Of a DNA stretch of 42,856 bases, positions 8,553 through 16,720 are shown piece by piece. The DNA is from an uncultured Myxococcales bacterium (GTDB lineage Bacteria > Myxococcota_A > Polyangia > Polyangiales > Polyangiaceae): the NCBI GenBank assembly GCA_937998045.1, contig CALKVG010000355.1:1-42856 (forward strand). The letters run 5' to 3'. How positions within the stretch are numbered: position 1 is the stretch's first letter; each line of letters starts with the position of its first letter. The position numbers were made by a program, and so were the translations under genes. Below the pieces are notes generated by a model, which was not told the DNA's origin, made no database searches, and was given only the letters and a program-made list of their open reading frames with translations.

Positions 8553-9647
8553 CTACGGTGCGCTCGCCGCGCGCAGCTCGACGGCTTCGACCTCGCCGCG
8601 CGGTCGAGTCACCGTGTCGCCGCGCGCGACGTCGGTCGCGCCGAGCGGCTCGTCGACGAGCGTGCCGGTCACCGACGTCCCGTCGTCGCCCGTCACGTCG
8701 ATCCACATCGACTCGACGCCGGCGTCGCCCGGAATCGGAAAGGGCAGACGCACGAGGAGCTTCGCGCCCCGCGATCGAGCCGCCCCCCACTTGCCGAGCG
8801 CCGCCCCGAGCGACGCCTGCGCGGCGCGCGCCTGCTCGCGCACGGCGCTCGGATCGGGCGCGGTCGCGAGGAACGGGCCGAAGAAGCGCTCGACGAGGTC
8901 GATCGTCGCGACCGGTCCCTCGCCCCCCGGCGGCTCGACGCGCGCAAAGAAGTCGTTCGGGTCGCCGTTCTCCGGCGCAGCCGGCGCGAGGTCGACGGTC
9001 ACCGCTTGCTCGGGCGCGGGCGCGTCGGCGGCGGCTCCTCCTTCGGCGCGAAGGCGCGCGACGTCTTCGACGGAGAACGCGACGGGCGACTCGCCGGCCC
9101 CGTCGGCGACGGCTCGCGCGACGAGAAGGACGATGCGCCCCACCGGCGCGACCGCGACCGAAGGGACGTCGCGCCACTCGACGTCCGGCGCGCCCCAGCG
9201 CGAGAGGCCCGCCGTGAGGACGCGAACCCGCGCGCTCCGCCCGTCGCCCGCGCCCGCGGCCGAGCCGTCGGCGTCGCGCGCCGGCTCTTCCTGGAGCGCG
9301 ACGCGATCGCTCCGGAACGCGGACGCCTCGAGCGGCTCGGTCACCGCATGCCGGGCGAAGTCGCGCGGGCTCTCGATGCGATCGAGCAGCTGGTCCCACA
9401 CCAGGCCACGGGTCGCCTCCGCGAGCGCCGTCGCCGCCGCGTACGCGGAGCGCACCGCGAGCGCCCGAGGCGACGGCGCCGTGGCGACGTGCACCACGAC
9501 GACGCGCGCCTTCTTCGCGATGCGCGCGCGCTCCGCCGGGGAGAAGCCGCGCGCGCTCGCGTCGAGGTCCGCGTTCGCGAGGTCCCACGACGACGCGTCG
9601 ACCACCTGCAGCGCGGTCGCCTGCGCGTCCCGCAGCGTCGCGCGCAC
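8553..9647 (-). CDS. DUF2314-like protein
   Basis: The frame encodes about 364 residues from the first usable start (GTG at 9647-9645), though it is open and looks coding up to about 9692 (SSLTPAHCGDAAACDAV), so the true start is unsettled. The C-terminal 70 residues resemble DUF2314: LVRLPFPIPGDAGVESMWID, then GTLVDEPLGATDVARGDTV. The N-terminal region has an alpha/beta look (ARVVVVHVATAPSPRALAV) and may be a second, related domain. Function is unknown. It immediately follows the prepilin-peptidase-like gene: the open part of this frame overlaps that gene's stop, so a fusion broken by a frameshift, or translational coupling, is possible. The beta-propeller gene follows 30 bp downstream on the same strand. 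Confidence 0.65.
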   Translation of the reverse strand: MRATLRDAQATALQVVDASSWDLANADLDASARGFSPAERARIAKKARVVVVHVATAPSPRALAVRSAYAAATALAEATRGLVWDQLLDRIESPRDFARHAVTEPLEASAFRSDRVALQEEPARDADGSAAGAGDGRSARVRVLTAGLSRWGAPDVEWRDVPSVAVAPVGRIVLLVARAVADGAGESPVAFSVEDVARLRAEGGAAADAPAPEQAVTVDLAPAAPENGDPNDFFARVEPPGGEGPVATIDLVERFFGPFLATAPDPSAVREQARAAQASLGAALGKWGAARSRGAKLLVRLPFPIPGDAGVESMWIDVTGDDGTSVTGTLVDEPLGATDVARGDTVTRPRGEVEAVELRAASAP

Positions 9648-9685
9648 GGCGTCGCACGCCGCGGCGTCTCCGCAGTGCGCCGGCG

Positions 9686-10336
9686 TCAGCGAGGAGGCGG
9701 ACGCCGAAGGACGACCGGCGGAGCGGCGGCGCTCGCCTCGGCGGCGGCGCCCGCCTCTGCCGCGGCGCGGGCGTCGGCGGCTGCGCTCGAGGCCGAAGGG
9801 GACGGTCCGACGAGGAGCCAGTCCACGGCGCCGAACGCGAGGACCATCGCGCTCGTCGTCCACACGACCGCCGCGCCGGAGACGGCCGCGACGATCGACG
9901 GGCGCAACGACCGCTCCGGATTCGCCGGCGAGAAGCGGACGACGACGCTCGCGACCAGCCCCGTCGCCAGCCCGAAGCACGCCGCGTGGACGACGAGCAC
10001 GAGCCAGACCGGCGCGGACGGCGGGAGCGAGCGGAGGACGCCCTCGATGACGCCGAGCGAGACCAGGGCGCCGGCGAGCTCTCCGAGCGGGTAGAGCCCG
10101 CTGAAGGGCGCGCCGCAGCAGCTCGCGCGTCCGCGGAGGATGAGCCACGTGAGGATCGGCACGTTGTTGTAGAGCGGGATCCGCTTGCCGCAGGCATCGC
10201 ACCGCGACCGCATCCCGGCGAGCGCCAGCCCGCGCGGGACGCGATAGACGACGACGTTCGTGAAGCTCCCGATGATCGCGCCGTACGCGAACGCCCAAAG
10301 TCGCAGGCTCCACGCGACGACTGCGGCAGGCACCAC
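9686..10336 (-). CDS. Prepilin-peptidase-like protein, N-terminal domain only
   Basis: A 216-residue membrane protein starting at GTG 10336 (a second GTG follows at 10333). It opens with a TM helix and the PilD signature GSFTNVVVYRVPRGL, then the DiS_P_DiS zinc-binding methyltransferase-type region: RCDACGKRIPLYNNVPILTW and GRASCCGAPFSGLYPLGELAG. The second Cys pair is altered: the usual CxxC reads ASCC. After two or three more TM segments the protein ends in an Ala-rich tail. The A24 aspartyl-peptidase core of PilD, with its two catalytic Asp residues and GxGD motif, is absent. It therefore cannot be a normal prepilin peptidase; it may be a remnant or a stand-alone methyltransferase/assembly domain. 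Confidence 0.8.
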   Translation of the reverse strand: MVPAAVVAWSLRLWAFAYGAIIGSFTNVVVYRVPRGLALAGMRSRCDACGKRIPLYNNVPILTWLILRGRASCCGAPFSGLYPLGELAGALVSLGVIEGVLRSLPPSAPVWLVLVVHAACFGLATGLVASVVVRFSPANPERSLRPSIVAAVSGAAVVWTTSAMVLAFGAVDWLLVGPSPSASSAAADARAAAEAGAAAEASAAAPPVVLRRPPPR

Positions 10337-10364
10337 GAGCTCATGGTAGCTCGAGGAGGCCGCT

Positions 10365-10807
10365 CTACCCTCGGGGATGCGCCCACTGGCAATTGCCCGC
10401 GATGCAAATGTGGCCGGGGCCGCAGTCCGCGTCGTTCGAGCACGCCCACCCCGGCGGAACGCACGAGCCGCCTTTGCACGCGTAGCCGGTCCCGTCGTCC
10501 GGGCAGCCCGCGGCGACGGACTGGCAGTCCGAGTCCACGCTGCAGCGGAACCCCGGCGGCAAGCAGATCCCGTCCGTGCTGCACCCCTCGCCGCACGCGC
10601 AGTCGGCGGGCGAAGCGCAGCGGTGAGTCCCGACCGCTGCTGTCGTGGGCGTCGCCTTGCGCGCTGTCGGCGGCGGCGCCCTCGGGGGCGGCGTCCGTCG
10701 CGCCGTCGACGGAGCCGTCGGCCGGGGCGCTCGGTCCGGCGTCACCGCTCGGCTGCGCCGAGCCGCTCCCGCACGCGAAGCACGAAGCGAAGAGCCACAC
10801 GACACAT
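10365..10807 (-). pseudogene. Frameshifted Cys-rich lipoprotein
   Basis: Two minus-strand frames together make one recognisable protein. The N-terminal frame, from about 10807/10800, reads VWLFASCFACGSGSAQPSGD, a lipoprotein-like signal and Asp/Ala/Ser linker ending near DAHDSSG. The C-terminal frame, ending at 10365, reads THRCASPADCACGEGCS and continues with about 16 cysteines in EGF-like spacing (DSDCQ, NDADCGPGHIC). The switch falls at about 10620-10650 and needs a one-base indel. The start is also unclear: in the signal frame only GTG at 10800 is available, while the ATG at 10807 is in another frame. It could be a real decayed gene or a local consensus error. It is 37 bp downstream of the broken regulator and 28 bp upstream of the prepilin-peptidase-like gene. 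Confidence 0.7.
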
Positions 10808-10837
10808 ACTCTGGTTCGCGCGTCCTCGCCCGGCGCG

Positions 10838-11393
10838 TCACGCGCGCGTGGATCGCGCCGTTCTGGTCTTCCCCGTGGGCGGGGATTCGGCGGGCTCCTT
10901 CGCGGAAGGCCGCGGCGCGATCCCGTCGACGGCCGCATCCAGGTCGAGCCGCAGGTCGCGCGCGGCCGTGAGCGCGGCGGCGGCCGCCGCGCGCGCCTGC
11001 GCCAGCGAGACGGGCGCACCGGCGGCGGCTTCGAGCGCGGCGGCGACGGAGTAGACGACCGCAGCGAACGGGGAGAGGAGGTGGCGCCGGCGCGGCGGCG
11101 GGGAACGCGGCCGGCGGCGCAGGGGAAGGTGGAGGCGCGACGAGGCCGAGTTGCTCGAGCGTCGTGCCCCCGGCGACGGCGGCGTCATGCGCGAGCGCGG
11201 CATCGCGAGGGTAGAGGAGGGCAGCGAGGCGGTGGAGCTGGTCGCCGTAAGGAGACGACCGGCCCGCTTCTCAGCGTGCCACGGTCCGCAGAGACGAGCC
11301 GACGGCTTCGGCCATCTCTCCCTGCGTGAATCCCATCTTCGCCCGGGCACGAACCACGAGCTCGCGGACGGTGCGCGACGTCACGAAGGCCAT
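10838..11393 (-). pseudogene. Broken helix-turn-helix regulator
   Basis: From ATG 11393 the frame reads MAFVTSRTVR and then an Xre-like helix-turn-helix (MGFTQGEMAEAVGSSLRTVAR), ending at TGA 11273-11271 after 40 residues. The same frame continues past the stop with EAGRSSPYGDQLHRLAALLY and GGTTLEQLGL, so TGA stands where a Trp (TGG) would be expected in R-T-V-x-R-W. A second defect, a one-base shift near 11070-11085, moves the coding signal to the frame that ends at 10838 (PFAAVVYSVAAALEAAAGAP, then VSLAQARAAAA). With both repaired the protein would be about 185 residues: an N-terminal DNA-binding domain, Pro-rich linker and Ala-rich helix. It is probably inactive, or at most makes a 40-residue HTH peptide. 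Confidence 0.75.
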
Positions 11394-12175
11394 CGTTCTC
11401 GTTTTATGCCTCGTCCCGGAGCGTCACCAGGACGCTCGACGCTTCCACGATACGCCAATATGCCACCGACTGGCATCGTCGAAGGCGAAGGACGTGCTTC
11501 GAGGAGCTCTTTGGCAGTCGGGTGGCGCGCATCTGGCAGCTCGAGAGCGTACCCATCGGCGACGGTTCGCTCTCGTGGCAGGTTCTTGGCGTGACCGACC
11601 GCCACGAGAGCTTCTCCTGGCACACCAAGAGTCCGACCAACGGCCACCATACGCTCTCGTGGCACTTCGACGGCGATACGAGCTGCCAGGAATCGCTGCC
11701 GTGGCAAATCGATAGCGATACGAGCTGCCAGGAATCGCTGCCGTGGCAGTCCGATAGCGATACGAGCTGCCACCATTCGCTCTCGTGGCAGTCCGATACC
11801 CATACCGGCTGCCACGAATCGCTCTCGCGGCAGTTCGACAGCGTTTCCAGCTGCCATCCACCCGTCTCGTGGCAGCTCGACTGCTTGATGGAATGCCATG
11901 GAGTCGCTCTCGCAGCCGTTCCGATGCGAGGTCGAGGTCGAGGTCGAGGGTCGCTCCACCCCGATGGACGACGCCGGCGTTTCCCGATCGCGACGACCGC
12001 GTCATGCGCCCGACCGGTGAGGCGACTTCAGCCATGCCCGCGTTTGCCGCGGGAATCGTTTATTGCTGAGTCATTGCCGCAACGTGCCATCGCACTTCAG
12101 TACGCCACACTGTGTCAATAGCACCCACAATTTTCCACTAGCGCGTCGCGTTAGCCCACCTCATACTCATCCGCC
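11394..12175. other. 782-bp non-coding region upstream of gltB
   Basis: No convincing gene lies here. It holds a 42-bp hairpin array (11540-11917), degenerate flanking palindromes such as TGCCA-ccgac-TGGCA at 11461-11475, a three-unit GAGGTC hexamer repeat at 11928-11945, and from about 12050 an AT-richer stretch that probably contains the gltB promoter. Long frames are open on both strands because the 42-bp unit lacks stops in several frames. Their third-codon GC (about 6 to 11 of 14 per unit) is lower than in the neighbouring genes, which argues against coding. Overall GC is visibly lower than in flanking genes. Confidence 0.75.
11540..11917 (+). repeat. Nine tandem 42-bp units with palindromic cores
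   Basis: Nine units of exactly 42 bp run from 11540 to 11917 (11540, 11582, 11624, 11666, 11708, 11750, 11792, 11834, 11876). The fourth and fifth are the most alike (nearly identical); outer units are more diverged. The consensus second half is an inverted repeat with arms CTGCCACGA and TCGTGGCAG around the 7-base loop ATCGCTC. The first 17 bases (tcgatagcgatacnag type) are less constrained. Individual units keep 5-9 bp of the stem. As 42 is divisible by three, either strand could encode a 14-residue repeat: DSDTSCxESLxWQS on plus, or AIxLPRxRFLAARI on minus. I see no ribosome-binding site supporting either. Confidence 0.93.
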
Positions 12176-15100
12176 ATGCCGCTGCCTCCTCCGAGCGGGC
12201 TCTACGATCCCTCCCTCGAACACGATGCCTGCGGGCTCGGCTTCGTCGCGGACCTGCATCGTCCGGCGTCGCACGAAGTCGTCGCGATGGGCATCGAGAT
12301 CCTCCGCCGCCTCGCCCATCGCGGCGCGGCCGGCTGCGATCCCTGTTCGAGCGACGGCGCGGGCCTCCTCATGCACGTGCCGCACGCTCGTTACGAGCGG
12401 ACGCTCGGGCGCGCAGGCATCGACCTCCCCAACGAGGGCGATTACGGCGTCGCGCAGTGTTTCCTGTCGCGCAATACGGCGGACCGCGAGGCCGAGATGC
12501 GCGCCCTCGAGGACGCCGTCCGCCACCACAGCCAGAAGGTCATCGGCTGGCGCGACGTCCCCGTCGATACCAAGCAGCTCGGGCCCGTCGCCCGGTCGAC
12601 GATGCCCGTCTTCAAGCAGCTCTTCATCGGGCGCATGTGCCCGCCGGCGGCCTTCGAGCGAACGCTCTTCATGATCCGCAAGCGCGCCGGCCGCCGCGCG
12701 AGCGAGGCCGGCCTCGCGAACTTCTTCATCGCGAGCTGCTCGTCGAAGACCGTCGTCTACAAGGGCCTCGCGCTGCCTGACCGCCTCGACAAGTTCTACC
12801 TCGACCTCCGCGACGAGGAGACGCGCAGCCGCCTCGCGCTCGTGCACTCGCGCTTCAGCACGAACACCTTCCCCACCTGGGAGCGCGCGCACCCCTACCG
12901 CCACATCGCCCACAACGGCGAGATCAACACGCTGCGCGGCAACCAGACGTGGATGGGCGCGCGCGAGCCGCTCCTCGCGAGCGAGGCGTTCGGCGAGCAC
13001 CTCGCCGATTTCAAGCCCATCATCCGCCCCGGCGGCAGCGACTCCGCGTCGCTCGACAACGTCGTCGACTTCCTCGTCGCCGGCGGACGCAGCCTGCCGC
13101 ACGTCATGATGATGCTCGTGCCCGAGGCGTGGGAGGGGCACGCGGAGATGCCGGCGGAGCGGCGCGCCTTCTACGAGTACCACGCGTCGCTCGTCGAGCC
13201 GTGGGACGGCCCCGCCGCGCTCCTCTTCGCCGACGGTCGCTACGTCGGCGCGACGCTCGACCGGAACGGCCTGCGCCCGCTCAAGTACGTCATCACGCAG
13301 AGCGGCTACGTCGTCGCCGCGAGCGAGCTCGGCGTCCTCGACTTCGACCCGGAGGACGTCGTCGAGAAGGGGCGCCTGCAGCCGGGGCGCATGCTTCTCG
13401 TCGACTTCGCGCGCGGGCGCGTCGTCGGGGACGAGGAGATCAAGCGCGAGATCGCGACGCAGAAGCCGTACGCCGAGTGGCTCGCGAACAACAAGATCGA
13501 CCTCCGCGGCATCGCCGCGCCGCCGCCTCCTCCTCTCTCGACCGAGGAGCGCCGCCGCCGCATGCGCGCGTTCGGCTACTCGCGCGAGGACCTGCGCACG
13601 CTCCTCACGCCGATGGCGAGCAACGGCGAAGAGCCGGTGGGCAGCATGGGCAACGACGCGCCGCTGGCCGTCCTGAGCGGCCGGCCGCAGCTGCTCTTCC
13701 GCTACTTCAAGCAGCAGTTCGCGCAGGTCACCAACCCGCCGATCGACCCGATCCGCGAGAAGCTCGTGATGACCCTCGTGAGCTGCCTCGGCGGGGAGGG
13801 GAACCTCCTCGAGCAGACGCCGCGGCAGTGTCGCCTCCTCGAGCTGGAGCAGCCCATCCTCACCAACGAGGAGCTCGCGAAGCTCGTGAGCGGAGCGCTC
13901 CACGAGTTCCCGGTGCGCGTCCTCCCGACGCTGTTCGACGCGAAGGCCGCTGACGCCGGTGCCGCGCTCGAGGCGGGGCTCAACGCGCTCTGCGACGCGG
14001 CAGACCGCGCGGTCCTCGAAGGGGCGAGCATCCTCGTCCTGAGCGACCGCGGGATCGACGCGGACCACGCGGCCATCCCGAGCTTGCTCGCGACGAGCGC
14101 CGTGCACCACGCGCTCGCACGCTCCGGCCGCCGCATGCGCGCGGGCCTCGTCGTCGAGACGGGCGAGGCGCGCGAGGTGGCGGACGTGGCGCTCCTCGTC
14201 GGCTACGGCGCCGGCGCGGTGAACCCGTATCTCGCGTTCGAGGCCATCGCGGCGCTCGAGATCGACACGCCAGACCACGACCGGGAGCACAACTACGTCC
14301 ACGCGCTCGACAAGGGCCTGATGAAGGTCATGAGCAAGATGGGCATCTCGTGCCTGTCGAGCTACCAGGGCGCGCAGATCTTCGAGGCGATCGGCGTCGG
14401 CAAGGACGTCATCGACCGCTGGATGCCGGGGACGGCGTCGCGCGTCGGCGGCATCGGCCTCGCGGAGATCGCGCGGGAGTCGCTCCTGCGCCATGCCGCC
14501 GCCTACGAGAGCCCGGAGGTGCACTCGTCGCACGCGAACGGCCACGTCGAGACGGCGGCGATCGACGCGCCGACCGACGACGACGCGATCGACGTCGGCG
14601 GCGTGTACGCGTGGCGCCTCGGCGGCGAGCGCCACCTGTGGAGCCCGAAGTCGGTCGCGGCGCTGCAGAAGGCGGTGCGCGCCGAGGACGCGAAGTCGTA
14701 CGAGGAGTACGCGCGCCTCATCAACGACCAGGGAGACGCGCCTTTCACGCTGCGCGGCTGCTGGGACCTGGTCGCGAAGAACCCGCCGGTGGCGCTCGAA
14801 GAAGTGGAGCCCGCGGCGAAGATCGTGCGCCGGTTCGCGACCGGCGCGATGAGCTTCGGGAGCATCAGCAAGGAAGCGCACGAGAACCTCGCGATCGCGA
14901 TGAACCGCATCGGCGGCAAGTCGAACAGCGGCGAGGGCGGTGAGGACGAGGCGCGGTTCGTTCCGCTGCCCAACGGCGACTCGCGGCGCAGCGCGATCAA
15001 GCAGGTGGCGAGCGCGCGCTTCGGCGTGACGGCGAACTACCTCGTCAACGCCGACGAGCTGCAGATCAAGATCGCGCAGGGGGCCAAGCCCGGCGAGGGC

Positions 15101-16711
15101 GGGCAGCTCCCAGGGCACAAGGTGGACGACGCGATCGCGCGCGTGCGCCACTCGGTCCCCGGCGTGACGCTCATCTCGCCGCCGCCGCACCACGACATCT
15201 ACTCGATCGAGGACCTCGCGCAGCTCATCTTCGACCTGAAGTGCGTGAACCCGAAGGCGCGCGTCAGCGTGAAGCTCGTGAGCGAGACCGGCGTCGGGAC
15301 GATCGCCGCCGGCGTCGCGAAGGCGCACGCGGACTCGATCCAGATCGCGGGGCACGACGGCGGGACCGGCGCGTCGCCGCTCTCGTCGATCCACCACGCG
15401 GGTTCGCCGTGGGAGCTCGGCCTCGCCGAGACGCACCAGATCCTCGTGCTCAACGGCCTCCGCGACCGCGTCCACATCCAGGTCGACGGGCAGCTGAAGA
15501 CCGGGCGCGACGTCGCGTTCGCCGCGCTGATGGGCGGCGACGAGTTCGGCTTCGCCACCGCGCCGCTCGTCGCGAGCGGCTGCGTGATGATGCGCAAGTG
15601 CCACCTCAACACGTGCCCCGTGGGGATCGCGACGCAGGACCCCGTCCTGCGGCAGCGGTTCGTGGGGACGCCCGAGAACGTCATCAACTTCTTCTTCTTC
15701 GTGGCCGAGGAGCTCCGCGGCATCATGGCGAGCCTCGGCTTCCGGACGCTGAGCGAGATGGTCGGTCGGACCGACTGCATCGCGGCGCGGAAGCTCGAGC
15801 ACCCCAAGGCGAGCAAGCTCGATTTCAGCGACCTTCTCATGCTCGCCGCGCCTCCCGCGCGCCACGAGGAGCTGCCGCCGCCGTCGACGGGCGACCTCGC
15901 GCCGTGGACGACGTCGGCCACCGACGAGGCCCTCCTCGAGGGGGCGCACGCGTCGGTGCGCTACGGCGCGCCGACGACGATGCAGATCCAGCTGACGAAC
16001 GCGGACCGCGCGTTCGGCGCGCGCCTCGCCGGCGAGATGGCGCGCAAGTACGGCGAGGCGGGCCTGCCCGACGGGACGATCGTCGTCGAGGCGAGCGGTA
16101 CGGCCGGACAGAGCTTCGGCGCGTTCGCGACGAAGGGGATGCTCCTGGTGCTCGAGGGCGACGCGAACGACTACGTCGGCAAGGGGCTCTCGGGCGGCGT
16201 GCTCGCGATCCGCCCGCCGGCGCGGTCGCGCTTCAAGGCGCACGAGAACGTCATCATCGGCAACACGTGCCTCTACGGCGCGACGACCGGCAAGGCGTTC
16301 TTCGCGGGCCGGGCGGGCGAGCGCTTCGCGGTGCGCAACAGCGGCGCGGTGTCGGTCGTCGAGGGCGTGGGCGACCACGGCTGCGAGTACATGACGGGCG
16401 GCACCGTGGTCGTCCTCGGGCCGACGGGGCGCAACTTCGCGGCGGGCATGAGCGGCGGCATCGCCTACGTGCTCGACGACGACAGCGAGCTCGAAGGGCG
16501 CATCAGCAAGGCCATGGTGGACCTCGAGCCGCTCACCGCGGCCGACGAGGAGCTCGTGCGCGGCCTGGTCGCCGAGCACGTGGAGCACACGAGGAGCGCG
16601 CGCGGCAAGCACGTCCTGGCGACGTGGCCGAAGCGCCGGTTCGTGAAGGTGATGCCGCACGAGTGGCGGCGTGTCCTCGGCCTGCAGGGCGCAGCCAGGA
16701 AGACCGGGTAG
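12176..16711 (+). CDS. gltB: Glutamate synthase large subunit
   Basis: A 1511-residue protein of normal length for GltB, which releases ammonia from glutamine, channels it to 2-oxoglutarate and makes glutamate. The N-terminal class II amidotransferase domain has its nucleophile at Cys19 (HDACGLGFVADLH), so an 18-residue propeptide must be removed, and carries the signature HSRFSTNTFPTWERAHPYRH. The central domain and FMN-binding synthase domain follow (GEGGEDEARF, PGEGGQLPGHKV, AGHDGGTGASPLSS). The 3Fe-4S cluster ligands are Cys1136, Cys1142 and Cys1147 (C-x5-C-x4-C). The C-terminal GXGXG beta-helix domain is complete. Start fits the family; no strong Shine-Dalgarno is seen. gltD begins 9 bp downstream. 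Confidence 0.98.
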   Translation: MPLPPPSGLYDPSLEHDACGLGFVADLHRPASHEVVAMGIEILRRLAHRGAAGCDPCSSDGAGLLMHVPHARYERTLGRAGIDLPNEGDYGVAQCFLSRNTADREAEMRALEDAVRHHSQKVIGWRDVPVDTKQLGPVARSTMPVFKQLFIGRMCPPAAFERTLFMIRKRAGRRASEAGLANFFIASCSSKTVVYKGLALPDRLDKFYLDLRDEETRSRLALVHSRFSTNTFPTWERAHPYRHIAHNGEINTLRGNQTWMGAREPLLASEAFGEHLADFKPIIRPGGSDSASLDNVVDFLVAGGRSLPHVMMMLVPEAWEGHAEMPAERRAFYEYHASLVEPWDGPAALLFADGRYVGATLDRNGLRPLKYVITQSGYVVAASELGVLDFDPEDVVEKGRLQPGRMLLVDFARGRVVGDEEIKREIATQKPYAEWLANNKIDLRGIAAPPPPPLSTEERRRRMRAFGYSREDLRTLLTPMASNGEEPVGSMGNDAPLAVLSGRPQLLFRYFKQQFAQVTNPPIDPIREKLVMTLVSCLGGEGNLLEQTPRQCRLLELEQPILTNEELAKLVSGALHEFPVRVLPTLFDAKAADAGAALEAGLNALCDAADRAVLEGASILVLSDRGIDADHAAIPSLLATSAVHHALARSGRRMRAGLVVETGEAREVADVALLVGYGAGAVNPYLAFEAIAALEIDTPDHDREHNYVHALDKGLMKVMSKMGISCLSSYQGAQIFEAIGVGKDVIDRWMPGTASRVGGIGLAEIARESLLRHAAAYESPEVHSSHANGHVETAAIDAPTDDDAIDVGGVYAWRLGGERHLWSPKSVAALQKAVRAEDAKSYEEYARLINDQGDAPFTLRGCWDLVAKNPPVALEEVEPAAKIVRRFATGAMSFGSISKEAHENLAIAMNRIGGKSNSGEGGEDEARFVPLPNGDSRRSAIKQVASARFGVTANYLVNADELQIKIAQGAKPGEGGQLPGHKVDDAIARVRHSVPGVTLISPPPHHDIYSIEDLAQLIFDLKCVNPKARVSVKLVSETGVGTIAAGVAKAHADSIQIAGHDGGTGASPLSSIHHAGSPWELGLAETHQILVLNGLRDRVHIQVDGQLKTGRDVAFAALMGGDEFGFATAPLVASGCVMMRKCHLNTCPVGIATQDPVLRQRFVGTPENVINFFFFVAEELRGIMASLGFRTLSEMVGRTDCIAARKLEHPKASKLDFSDLLMLAAPPARHEELPPPSTGDLAPWTTSATDEALLEGAHASVRYGAPTTMQIQLTNADRAFGARLAGEMARKYGEAGLPDGTIVVEASGTAGQSFGAFATKGMLLVLEGDANDYVGKGLSGGVLAIRPPARSRFKAHENVIIGNTCLYGATTGKAFFAGRAGERFAVRNSGAVSVVEGVGDHGCEYMTGGTVVVLGPTGRNFAAGMSGGIAYVLDDDSELEGRISKAMVDLEPLTAADEELVRGLVAEHVEHTRSARGKHVLATWPKRRFVKVMPHEWRRVLGLQGAARKTG

Positions 16712-16720
16712 CAAGAACGC

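Noticed and set aside
11271..11273. TGA read as tryptophan (recoded genetic code)
   Set aside because: TGA clearly terminates other genes here (for example pilQ), and the same gene has a separate frameshift, so decay or error fits better.
11540..11917. CRISPR array
   Set aside because: Units abut with no unique spacers, the whole 42 bp is repeated, and no cas gene is near.
11381..12121. Open frames on both strands across the 42-bp array (14-residue peptide repeats)
   Set aside because: The unit is stop-free in at least three frames, none has a supported start, and third-codon GC is poor for this genome. Kept as a repeat, not a CDS.
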